Shown piece after piece: positions 1 to 6,725 of a stretch of DNA of 64,000 bases. The stretch lies in contig OZ252252.1 in the NCBI GenBank assembly GCA_965249745.1, forward strand, positions 3,472,001 to 3,536,000, given 5' to 3'. A program made the position numbers and the translations under genes. This stretch comes from JANYHH01 sp965249745 (GTDB lineage: Bacteria > Deinococcota > Deinococci > Deinococcales > JAAFIG01). The stretch's first letter is position 1. Each line of letters opens with the position of its first letter. The notes below the pieces were generated by a model that worked only from the letters and a program-made list of their open reading frames with translations, had not been told where the DNA came from and did not search any database.

Positions 1-213
1 GTACCCGAAGCTCTGCCCGGAGAAGGCTTTGGCCAGCGTCAGGTACAGCGTAATGAATGTCCCGACCTCGACGATGAACATGACTGGGTTCTTGGCGATG
101 TAAACGGGATTGAGTTTCCGCAGGCTGTCGAACAACAAGTTTCCGAGCTGACCCTGTGGGATGATCGCCTCGGCGCGGCGGCTCGAGGGGCTGGATGGAG
201 TGGCGGATTGCAT
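1..213 (-). CDS. kdpB: Potassium-transporting ATPase B subunit, N-terminal part (runs off the window)
   Basis: KdpB is the P-type ATPase subunit that phosphorylates itself and drives K+ uptake in the inner membrane Kdp complex. Only the first 71 codons are inside the window. The translation has a short Ser/Pro-rich leader, then DSLRKLNPVYIAKNPVMF and VEVGTFITLYLTL, which match the conserved start and first membrane helix of KdpB. The ATG at 213 lies 2 nt after the kdpA stop, so the gene is probably translationally coupled to kdpA. The catalytic DKTGT loop is outside the window. The assignment rests on the motif and on the position directly after kdpA. Confidence 0.93.
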   Translation of the reverse strand, partial: MQSATPSSPSSRRAEAIIPQGQLGNLLFDSLRKLNPVYIAKNPVMFIVEVGTFITLYLTLAKAFSGQSFGY

Positions 214-215
214 GA

Positions 216-2135
216 TTATTTCCCCTCTGGAGATTGAGCGGGTTGAACGTGAGCAAGACCAGGAGCGGGCTGTATCGGCTCGAGACTGCCCAGTGGGACT
301 GCTTGCGGCAAGGGTTGACCGGCTGTTGATGTCAAAATCTTGGCTTCAAAAGCGGGATGAACGCCTCGCTTCGGAAGGTCTCGAGGAACCAATTCGGAGC
401 CAAGTTTTGACTGGTTGACAGTCAGTTGTTCGGCGATCGGGCCCATCACGGCGAGCGGGAAGTAACTGAGCGCCCCGACGATCAGGATCACGCTGAGGGT
501 GGTCGCGGCGAACACCGGGGTGTCCACGCGGAGCGTACCCGCCGATTCGGGAGCCGCCTTTTTCGCGCCGACGTACCCGGCAATCGCCAGCGGCGCGATG
601 ATCGGCACGAAACGGGCCAGGATCAGCACGACCGCGCACGAAACGTTCCACCAGGTGCTGTTATCGCCCAGACCCTCGAAGCCGGAACCGTTGTTGGCGG
701 TCGCGCTCGAGTACTCGTAAAAGACCTCCGCCAGACCGTGAAAGCCGGGGTTGGGATTGGCGGCCACGCCAGGAATGGAGACCGCCAGGGCGCTCGGAAT
801 CAAAATCAGCAGCGGCGAGATCAGCAGCGCTAGGGAGGCCAGCTTCATCTCCCTGGCTTCGATTTTCCGTCCGAACAGTTCCGGGGTGCGCCCGACCATC
901 AGTCCGGCGATGAAGACCGCCACGATCAGGTAAATGAAGTAGTTCAGGAAACCCACGCCGTCACCGCCGAAGGTCACGTTCAACCACATGCCGATCAGTG
1001 GAACCAATCCCGCCAGCGGGTTCAACGAGTCGTGCATCGCGTTGACGCTGCCGTTGCTGGTCTGAGTCGTCCAGCTCGCCCAGAGCGCGGATGGGATTAC
1101 CCCGAAGCGCTGCTCTATCCCCTCCAGGTTGGCGCTCGAGGCGGCAAGCCCGGTGAAGGCGGGATTCGCTTGCAGCGCGCTCGGAATGATGGCGAAGGTC
1201 AGCGCGGCGCTCAACACGACCATGACGCTCATGACGCTGACCCCGAAACCCTTGCGACCCGTGAAAAAACCGACCATGAAAATGCTACTGACCGGAATCA
1301 ACAGGATGGACAGTGCCTCGAGCAGGTTGCTGAGCGGTGTCGGGTTCTCCAGCGGCACGGCGCTGTTCGGGCCATACCAGCCGCCGCCGTTGGTTCCGAG
1401 CTGCTTGATGGCGACCATCGCGGCCACGGGTCCGACCGGAATCGTCTGCGAGGTGATCGCCTTTCCAGAGACTGTTTGCGGCTCCAAGACCGTGGCAGTT
1501 TTCGCGCCGTTAAAGGTGCTGGGGACACCTTGCCAGATCAAGAGCAGCGCCAGCACGAACGACAGCGGCAGCAACACCCGCGTGATGGCTCGAGTCACGT
1601 CCACGAAGTAATTCCCCATGTTCGTGGCCCCCACCGCCTCGTGAGCAGTCGTGCTACTGGAGCGAATCCCACCAGTGATGCCGCGTAGCACGGACACCAT
1701 CGCCGCCAGTCCGACGGCTGGGGTGACAAACATCATCGTGACCACGGCGGCCAGTTGCGACAGGTAACTCAGTTGCGATTGACCCGAGTAATGCTGCTGA
1801 TTGGTGTTGGTGATAAAGCTGGCGGCCGTATGCAGCGCCAGTTCCCAACCCATACCTGGGATCTTGTCTGGGTTCAGCGGCAGGCTGCCCTGATAGACGA
1901 AGATCAGGTAGGCGATCAGGGCGACTGGCAGGTTGCTCCACAAGAGCGCCATCGCGTAGCCCCGCCAGGTCATGCCACGCTTCGGGTTAACGCGCATCAA
2001 CGCGTACAACCCGCGCTCGAGGGGGTTGAAGATCACATCCAAAAACGTGGGTTCGCCCTTGAAGACCCGTGCCATATACCAGCCGAGCGGCAGCGCCAGT
2101 GCGAACAAAAGAACGTACGAAACGACGATTTCCAC
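216..2135 (-). CDS. kdpA: Potassium-transporting ATPase A subunit (K+ channel-like subunit)
   Basis: KdpA forms the K+-selective membrane channel of the Kdp high-affinity uptake system. The protein has about ten hydrophobic segments and the conserved KdpA selectivity stretches (TNTNQQHYSGQ, TNGGGWYGPNSA, NNGSGF). I choose GTG at 2135, reading VEIVVSYVLLFALAL, because it follows a GGGTGA-like ribosome site and begins exactly at the first membrane segment. An ATG 90 nt upstream would add 30 residues with no family support. The length is 639 aa, longer than the roughly 560 aa of E. coli KdpA because of extended loops and a Pro/Gln-rich C-terminus. It lies between the small kdpF-side genes and kdpB in one operon. 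Confidence 0.97.
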   Translation of the reverse strand: MEIVVSYVLLFALALPLGWYMARVFKGEPTFLDVIFNPLERGLYALMRVNPKRGMTWRGYAMALLWSNLPVALIAYLIFVYQGSLPLNPDKIPGMGWELALHTAASFITNTNQQHYSGQSQLSYLSQLAAVVTMMFVTPAVGLAAMVSVLRGITGGIRSSSTTAHEAVGATNMGNYFVDVTRAITRVLLPLSFVLALLLIWQGVPSTFNGAKTATVLEPQTVSGKAITSQTIPVGPVAAMVAIKQLGTNGGGWYGPNSAVPLENPTPLSNLLEALSILLIPVSSIFMVGFFTGRKGFGVSVMSVMVVLSAALTFAIIPSALQANPAFTGLAASSANLEGIEQRFGVIPSALWASWTTQTSNGSVNAMHDSLNPLAGLVPLIGMWLNVTFGGDGVGFLNYFIYLIVAVFIAGLMVGRTPELFGRKIEAREMKLASLALLISPLLILIPSALAVSIPGVAANPNPGFHGLAEVFYEYSSATANNGSGFEGLGDNSTWWNVSCAVVLILARFVPIIAPLAIAGYVGAKKAAPESAGTLRVDTPVFAATTLSVILIVGALSYFPLAVMGPIAEQLTVNQSKLGSELVPRDLPKRGVHPAFEAKILTSTAGQPLPQAVPLGSLEPIQPAPGLAHVQPAQSPEGK

Positions 2136-2172
2136 AGCTTCACCCTGGCCTATTCGAGAACTCGAGACGCAT

Positions 2173-2250
2173 TCAGACCGCCTCGCCCACGCCGATGAAG
2201 GCCCCGCAAAGCAAGAACAGCCCAATCAGAACCAACAAACCCCAGATCAT
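2173..2250 (-). CDS. 25-aa single-span membrane peptide between kdpF and kdpA
   Basis: A very small ORF encoding MIWGLLVLIGLFLLCGAFIG plus five more residues. It is one hydrophobic helix with almost no polar part. Its ATG overlaps the kdpF stop codon (ATGA), and a good GGAGG ribosome site sits 6 nt before the ATG, so it is very probably translated and coupled to kdpF. I do not recognise a family. By position and size it may be a second KdpF-like stabilising peptide of the Kdp complex. That is inference from context only. Confidence 0.6.
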   Translation of the reverse strand: MIWGLLVLIGLFLLCGAFIGVGEAV

Positions 2251-2333
2251 TGGAACGCCTCCGGGTTGACGAGGGCGTACAGCAGATAGCCGACTAGCAG
2301 CACGGCCACTACGAGCAGAATCCATAACAACAT
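2247..2333 (-). CDS. kdpF: KdpF small stabilising subunit (28 aa)
   Basis: KdpF is a one-helix peptide that stabilises the KdpABC complex. This ORF encodes a hydrophobic helix followed by the family tail LLYALVNPEAFQ, the usual KdpF ending (compare YALINAEAF in E. coli). The ATG at 2333 is preceded by GGTGGAGG at good spacing. It is the first gene of the leftward kdp operon and overlaps the next small ORF by 4 nt. It has the size expected for the family, about 29 aa. Confidence 0.88.
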   Translation of the reverse strand: MLLWILLVVAVLLVGYLLYALVNPEAFQ

Positions 2334-2351
2334 GAAAAACCTCCACCGGTG

Positions 2352-2420
2352 AATCTAGGACTCGAGGGGGCGAGCCACCATCCGCCACCCGGTGACGCGG
2401 GGTCGGTCAGGTGACTGACC
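2352..2420 (-). promoter_or_regulatory. kdpF promoter with an upstream TGACC/GGTCA element
   Basis: Upstream of kdpF the minus strand has CCTAGATT (2352-2359), which contains a TAGATT -10-like box. After exactly 43 bp comes TGACCGA (2403-2409), part of an inverted repeat GGTCAG-GTGA-CTGACC (2405-2420). The same two boxes with the same 43-bp spacing precede the 57-aa membrane gene at 4984-5157. The inverted repeat also lies just upstream of the divergent histidine-kinase gene, so one regulator could control both directions. The functional assignment is inferred from the repetition of the layout. Confidence 0.5.
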
Positions 2421-2453
2421 CGCTGCCCGCTTTGAAACTGCATAATGGGCGCA

Positions 2454-4040
2454 GTGAACGCTCGAGCCGCCGTGATCGCTCTGTGCCTGCTGATGTTCGC
2501 GGGCATCGTCGCGCTGGACATTCTGACGCCGCAACGCCTGGTGGCGGCGATCCTGCTCAACATCCCGCTGGCGCTGTCCGGGCTGGTTTTCAAACGCCGC
2601 TTCACGCTGGGGCTGGTGGTCGTTGCCATCGTCGCGGATGCGGTCGCGGGCGCGATCAACGCCAATCAGGAGCGCGGGTTCGACTCGATCAGCCTGTTCA
2701 ACCGCACGCTGCTGGCGACCTCGTTCGCCCTGGTCGGCTGGATGACGGTCACACTGTCGCAAACCTCGAGTCGCTTGAACGCCACGCGGCTGCGGGAGCA
2801 ACGCGCCCGGCGCGAGCGCGACCGCGAACGGATCACGGCCGTCGGGCAGGAACGCACGCTCGAGGCGGCGATTTCCAGGGCGGCTCGGGTGCTGGCGTCT
2901 GCGTTTGAAGCGCGGGGCGTGGTGCTGGCTTCGGGCGGGGTGCGAGTCTTCGGTGCGCCTAGAGCCAGCTTTCCGGGTTCACTCGCCGCCTGGGGCGCGG
3001 GGACGCCGTTGCCGCCGCGATTGGTGGGGGCCGCGCCGCCGCAACCAGTTCTGTCCGAGCAACCCGGCGAGTACGGCCTGACTGCAAACCGGGCCCTGGT
3101 CGCGGGTCTCGAGTGGGGCGGGCGACCCCCAGTGTTGTTGGCGCTCTTGGAACCGAGCGTAGACGCGGCTGACACGCTAGAGGAACTGCTGCCCGCGCTT
3201 CGGGACGCGCTGGAACGCGCCGAGCTGGGCGAGCGTTTGGAGGTCAACCGCACCGAACTCGAGCGTCGCGCCGGAGTGATCCGCGATCTTGTCTACGCTT
3301 TCAGTCACGACCTGCGCACGCCGCTGGTGGCGAACGGCGTCAACATGCGCTTAGCGCTCGAGGGAGCCTTTGGTGAGCTACCCGAAGCCTACCGCCGCAC
3401 GCTTTTGAACGGCATGGAAGCCAACGAGGACCTGCTGGCGCTGGCGGACTCACTGCTGCTGCTAGCACGCTTGGAGAGCGGCGAGGCGCAACCTCGCCCG
3501 CCCGAATCCGTCAGCCTGGAAGCCGCCACCCGCTCGAGCGCCGCCCGCCTGCCTGTCTCAGCCCAGCTTCACTGGGAGGTCCAGGGCGAGACAGCCGTAG
3601 ACGGCAATCCCGCCGACCTGCGCCGCGTGATTCAGAACCTTTTGGAGAACGCCGTCAAGTTCAGCCCGCCGCAATCACCGATCGAGATCAACCTTGATCG
3701 GCGCGACAACCTCGTCAGGCTCGAGGTATCAGATCGTGGCGCGGGCGTGCCGCTAGACTTGGAACCGCGCTTGTTTCAGCGCTTCTCGTCCGGGCGAGCG
3801 GGCGGCGGCACAGGGCTGGGCTTGTACTTGGCGCGGCGAATCATCGAAGCCCACGGCGGGCGTATCGGATATCATCCGAGGGTCGGTGGCGGTAGCGTCT
3901 TCTGGCTCGAGCTGCCCGCCGCCAGCTCGCAGATCGGCGGGCGCAACCTCGAGTCGAGCGCGGGCGCAGTTGATGATCGTGGCGCTTTGGTTTCAGAGGT
4001 CCCAGTTTCAGAGATCCCAGTATCCAAGGTCGAGGCGTGA
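2454..4040 (+). CDS. Membrane sensor histidine kinase beside the kdp operon
   Basis: Sensor kinase of a two-component system. Four hydrophobic segments lie in roughly the first 105 residues, followed by a charged linker, a GAF-like region without clear motifs, and a HisKA H-box FSHDLRTPL with the phospho-accepting His near residue 285. The ATP-binding domain has the N-box (NLLENAVKFS) and G-boxes (DRGAGVPL, GGTGLGLYLARRI). I prefer the GTG at 2454 because an extended -10 (TGCATAAT) ends 7 nt before it. An ATG at 2445 overlaps that box. The C-terminus is a low-complexity tail rich in VSEVPVSEIPVS. The stop overlaps the response-regulator start by 4 nt. Because the neighbouring KdpD lacks a kinase domain, this protein may supply the kinase function for kdp control, which is inference. 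Confidence 0.9.
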   Translation: MNARAAVIALCLLMFAGIVALDILTPQRLVAAILLNIPLALSGLVFKRRFTLGLVVVAIVADAVAGAINANQERGFDSISLFNRTLLATSFALVGWMTVTLSQTSSRLNATRLREQRARRERDRERITAVGQERTLEAAISRAARVLASAFEARGVVLASGGVRVFGAPRASFPGSLAAWGAGTPLPPRLVGAAPPQPVLSEQPGEYGLTANRALVAGLEWGGRPPVLLALLEPSVDAADTLEELLPALRDALERAELGERLEVNRTELERRAGVIRDLVYAFSHDLRTPLVANGVNMRLALEGAFGELPEAYRRTLLNGMEANEDLLALADSLLLLARLESGEAQPRPPESVSLEAATRSSAARLPVSAQLHWEVQGETAVDGNPADLRRVIQNLLENAVKFSPPQSPIEINLDRRDNLVRLEVSDRGAGVPLDLEPRLFQRFSSGRAGGGTGLGLYLARRIIEAHGGRIGYHPRVGGGSVFWLELPAASSQIGGRNLESSAGAVDDRGALVSEVPVSEIPVSKVEA

Positions 4041-4663
4041 GCCACAGCGTTTTCCTGGTCGAAGACCACGCCTTCACGCGGGACGGCCTACGGGTCGCCC
4101 TCGGGCGTGACCCAGAATTGCGCGTCGTCGGTGAGGCGAGGAGCGGCGAGGAAGCCTTGGAACTGTATCCAGCGCACAACGCCGAAGTCGTCGTCATGGA
4201 CATCGGCCTGCCCGGCATGGACGGTATCGAGGCGACGCGGCGTTTGAAAGCCGCCTTTCCCGCCGTCAAAGTCGTGATGCTGACCGTGCATCAGTTGGAA
4301 CAGGAGGTGCTGGCCGCGATGGCGAGCGGCGCGAATGCTTACTGCCTGAAAACCACCGATCCGAACAGCTTGATGATCGCCGTTCGGGCCGTGGCCTTCG
4401 GCGGCGCGTACTTGGACCCGCAAATCGCGCATCTGGTGCTGAACCGGATCACACCCGCCAGCGACGAGACCTCGCCGCTGTCCCCCAGGGAACTCGAGGT
4501 GCTGCGACTCGTGGCCGACGGACTGGGCAACAAAGAAATTGCCGAGCGATTAGCGATCAGCCTGTCCACCGTAAAAACGCACGTGCAGGATATTTTGGAG
4601 CGGCTGAGCGTGAGCGACCGCACGCAGGCAGCCGTCAAAGCGTTTCGGCGCGGCCTGCTCTAA
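4037..4663 (+). CDS. NarL/FixJ-family response regulator
   Basis: DNA-binding partner of the upstream kinase. The receiver domain carries the acidic pair ED at residues 9-10, the phospho-acceptor Asp55 in VVVMDIGLPG, and the conserved Lys in YCLKT. The C-terminal LuxR-type helix-turn-helix reads LSPRELEVLRLVADGLGNKE and then STVKTHVQDI. At 208 aa it has the typical NarL length. It starts with GTG overlapping the kinase stop (GTGA), so the two are co-translated. The classical kdp regulator KdpE belongs to the OmpR family, so this is not an orthologous KdpE. Its link to kdp is by location. Confidence 0.94.
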   Translation: MSHSVFLVEDHAFTRDGLRVALGRDPELRVVGEARSGEEALELYPAHNAEVVVMDIGLPGMDGIEATRRLKAAFPAVKVVMLTVHQLEQEVLAAMASGANAYCLKTTDPNSLMIAVRAVAFGGAYLDPQIAHLVLNRITPASDETSPLSPRELEVLRLVADGLGNKEIAERLAISLSTVKTHVQDILERLSVSDRTQAAVKAFRRGLL

Positions 4664-4983
4664 TCCAACCCTGGCTCGCGCTCGAGACGTAAAATTGGGG
4701 CGTTCTCGTGCTTCTGCCACAGACGGTCACAACCCCTCGAGCCTGAACCTGCGATTCACCGAAGCCCGAGCTTCGCAGCGCGGTTTGGGTGATTCACCTG
4801 TCCTGTGGGCAATGCGAAATCGCTTGTCTCAGAGCGCATTCGCGTTGCCGTGACGTACTGGACGAACACAAGAAGCGCTGATAGGAAAGAGCGTGATGTA
4901 GAGGCGAATTTTGTATTCGCCCTGCCCTACGACCCAGCCGACGATCCCTAGCTCGAGCCTTGAAAAATGACGCTTGAGCGGTT
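4664..4983. other. Intergenic region between the response regulator and the 57-aa gene
   Basis: About 320 bases with no convincing reading frame. It holds one short inverted repeat (listed separately at 4903-4930) and two CTCGAG sites. The long overlapping ORFs here on both strands have no family features, and their codon use looks like out-of-frame sequence. No T-rich intrinsic terminator was found after the response regulator. Confidence 0.5.
4903..4930. repeat. Short GGCGAA-type intergenic inverted repeat, copy 1
   Basis: GGCGAAT and ATTCGCC form a hairpin with a 5-base loop, followed by CCTGCCCTACG. On the minus strand this reads CGTAGGG, then GGCGAA and its complement. The same arrangement (CGTAGGGGCGAA plus complement) is found at 22469-22493. 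It resembles small dispersed REP-like hairpins. Two copies in the window support a repeat family, but the function is unknown. Confidence 0.45.
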
Positions 4984-5157
4984 TCAAATGCCGCGAAACA
5001 GCGCCACAACCATCGCCGCGACTAGCACGCCGACGAAAGCGCTGACCACCCAGTCGGTCAAGGTGATCGCACTGTGTTGCTCGTGCTGGATGCTCGCCAC
5101 GAAACCGCGCGTCGCCCAAACGGCCACGAAACCCGCGAACAAGAGAACGAAAATCAT
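4984..5157 (-). CDS. Small two-helix membrane protein, 57 aa, promoter shared in layout with kdpF
   Basis: The ORF encodes MIFVLLFAGFVAVWATRGFV, a polar centre (SIQHEQHSAITLTDWVV), then a second helix SAFVGVLVAAMVVALFRGI. Two membrane spans with a short connecting loop are clear; I recognise no family. TAGATT lies 6 nt before the ATG with no room for a ribosome site, so the mRNA is probably leaderless. The region upstream shares two boxes at identical 43-bp spacing with the kdpF promoter, suggesting a common regulator. Position between the regulator pair and kdpD supports a role linked to K+ or membrane stress (inference). Confidence 0.6.
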   Translation of the reverse strand: MIFVLLFAGFVAVWATRGFVASIQHEQHSAITLTDWVVSAFVGVLVAAMVVALFRGI

Positions 5158-5163
5158 GCCCGT

Positions 5164-5228
5164 AATCTAGGCGCGAGGGTTCACGGGCGGTATCGGTCTG
5201 ATGGTTCAGGCTGATCGGTCAACTGACC
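5164..5228 (-). promoter_or_regulatory. Promoter of the 57-aa gene with TGACC/GGTCA element
   Basis: CCTAGATT (5164-5171) holds the -10-like TAGATT. TGACCGA (5215-5221) follows after exactly 43 bp, within GGTCA-AC-TGACC (5217-5228). This matches the kdpF promoter box for box. Only the distance between the two half sites differs (2 bp here, 6 bp at kdpF). Confidence 0.5.
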
Positions 5229-5261
5229 TACCCCTCGCAACTCGAGGCTGACTGGATTGTT

Positions 5262-6362
5262 TCACCCATCATCGGCGATCACGTACACGTCTATCCCGTG
5301 CGTGCGCCGCATAATTTCCATTACGACCGACCCAGATACGATCTCCTGAAACCGTGAGCGGTGCGATTGGCCCAACAAGACCTGCGTGGCGTCCTGGTGT
5401 CGCAAGAACGTCACCAGGCTCGAGGCGACCTGGCCGCCCTCCACCACGCTCCAACTCGCGCCGAGGTCTCGAGCCAGGCTTTCCAGTTCGTTCAAACGCT
5501 CGAGTTCCGCATCATCGTAGGACCGTCCTTTGACGTGAACAACCAGCAGGTCGCCCTTCAAGCGTTGCGCGATGCGTGCGCCGCGTCGAATCAGACGGGC
5601 ATCGCGGGCTTCGGCGCGCACGGCCACAACGATCCGTTCGCGCACACCGCGCCCGAAGATCTCTTCCGGGTGCGTCGGTTCTTCTTCGACCACGTCGGCG
5701 GTGCGCCGCAGGGCCAGCTCACGCAGCACGGACAGGTTTTCTGGCGTGAAAAAGCTCCCCAGGGCTTGATCTATTTTGTCCCTGGCGTAAATCTTGCCCG
5801 CGCTGAGTCGTTCACGCAGACTCTCCGGCGAGATGTCCACGATCACCACCTCGTCGGCGTCCAAGACCACCGCGTCCGGCACGCGCTCGCGGACACGCAC
5901 CCCGGTCAGGCGCGCCACCTCGTCGTTCAAGCTCTCCAAATGTTGCACGTTCAGGGTGCTGAGCACGTTGATGCCGTTTGATAGCAGCGCCTCCACGTCC
6001 ATAAAGCGCTTCGGATTCCTGGAGCCGGGCGCGTTGGTGTGCGCCAACTCGTCCACCATGACCCATTCGGGGCGGCGCAGCAGGATGCCATCAATGTCAA
6101 GTTCCTTCAGCGTCACACCCTTGTACGGAATGTCCAGGAGCGGAAACAGCGGCAAGCCTTCGCCCGCCGCCATCGTGTCCTTGCGACCGTGCGTTTCCAG
6201 CAGTCCGACGACCGCGTCCACACCATCGTTGCGGAGGTCTCGAATCTCGTGCAGGGCCCGCATCGTTTTGCCGACGCCCGCCGCCATCCCGAGGTAAATC
6301 TTGTGTCGCCCTCGAGGGGTGATGGCGGGACGAGGTGCGGCGTCGGGAGTCGGTTGGGTCAT
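5262..6362 (-). CDS. kdpD: KdpD sensor domain protein lacking the kinase half
   Basis: KdpD senses K+ and osmotic state. This 366-aa protein has only the N-terminal KdpD domain, with Walker A GMAAGVGKT at residues 25-33 and the conserved ETHGRKDT, ELAHTNAPGSRN and LNVQHLESLNDEVARLTG motifs. A USP-like domain follows (residues about 230-360, GQSHRSRF). The DUF4118 membrane region, GAF and histidine kinase of full-length KdpD (about 890 aa) are missing. Such short KdpD forms are known in Deinococcus. The ORF ends cleanly, so this looks like a stable architecture rather than a frameshift. A separate kinase/regulator pair lies 0.6 kb away on the other strand. Confidence 0.93.
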   Translation of the reverse strand: MTQPTPDAAPRPAITPRGRHKIYLGMAAGVGKTMRALHEIRDLRNDGVDAVVGLLETHGRKDTMAAGEGLPLFPLLDIPYKGVTLKELDIDGILLRRPEWVMVDELAHTNAPGSRNPKRFMDVEALLSNGINVLSTLNVQHLESLNDEVARLTGVRVRERVPDAVVLDADEVVIVDISPESLRERLSAGKIYARDKIDQALGSFFTPENLSVLRELALRRTADVVEEEPTHPEEIFGRGVRERIVVAVRAEARDARLIRRGARIAQRLKGDLLVVHVKGRSYDDAELERLNELESLARDLGASWSVVEGGQVASSLVTFLRHQDATQVLLGQSHRSRFQEIVSGSVVMEIMRRTHGIDVYVIADDG

Positions 6363-6681
6363 GCGAGGTCGCCCCTAATCTAACGCAGCTCCGTTGAAAC
6401 CTCGAGGGAAACGTGGCGGGGCCAGCAGGGCTTACCGATACGGTGTTTGAACCTCGAGAAATCAGTCGCACACCTCGATCTCAGGTCTGGGGAATGGAGA
6501 TTCTAGAAGTATCAGACAAAGGTTCTCCGCAGGGCGAACCCTCGCACCTTTACGTGCAATCTGCGCCCTCGGCTCGAGCCAAGATCGGGTCCATCAAACC
6601 TCGAGCCTCTTGATAGAGTAAGAGGCGTAAGCCCTAGCAGAGCGGGATCGAACTGGTCTCGAGGAGGGTTGCTTCGCGTCA
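6363..6681. other. Intergenic region upstream of kdpD
   Basis: About 320 bases with no supported gene. On the minus strand TTAGATTAGG lies about 16 nt before the kdpD ATG and may be its -10 region. Several CTCGAG sites are present. The right end borders the terminator of the binding-protein gene. Confidence 0.4.
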
Positions 6682-6710
6682 CAAAAAGGGCAGGCATTGA
6701 CGCCTGCCCT
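6682..6710 (-). terminator. Intrinsic terminator of the ABC binding-protein gene
   Basis: On the minus strand AGGGCAGGCG-TCAA-TGCCTGCCCT forms a strong stem of about ten pairs, directly followed by TTTTTG. It starts about 16 nt after the stop of the gene at 6726-8480. Confidence 0.88.
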
Positions 6711-6725
6711 GAACGAAAGGCGCGT

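Noticed and set aside
4967..5170. Plus-strand 67-aa ORF
   Set aside because: It is the complement of the 57-aa two-helix membrane protein, which has the better composition and a promoter.
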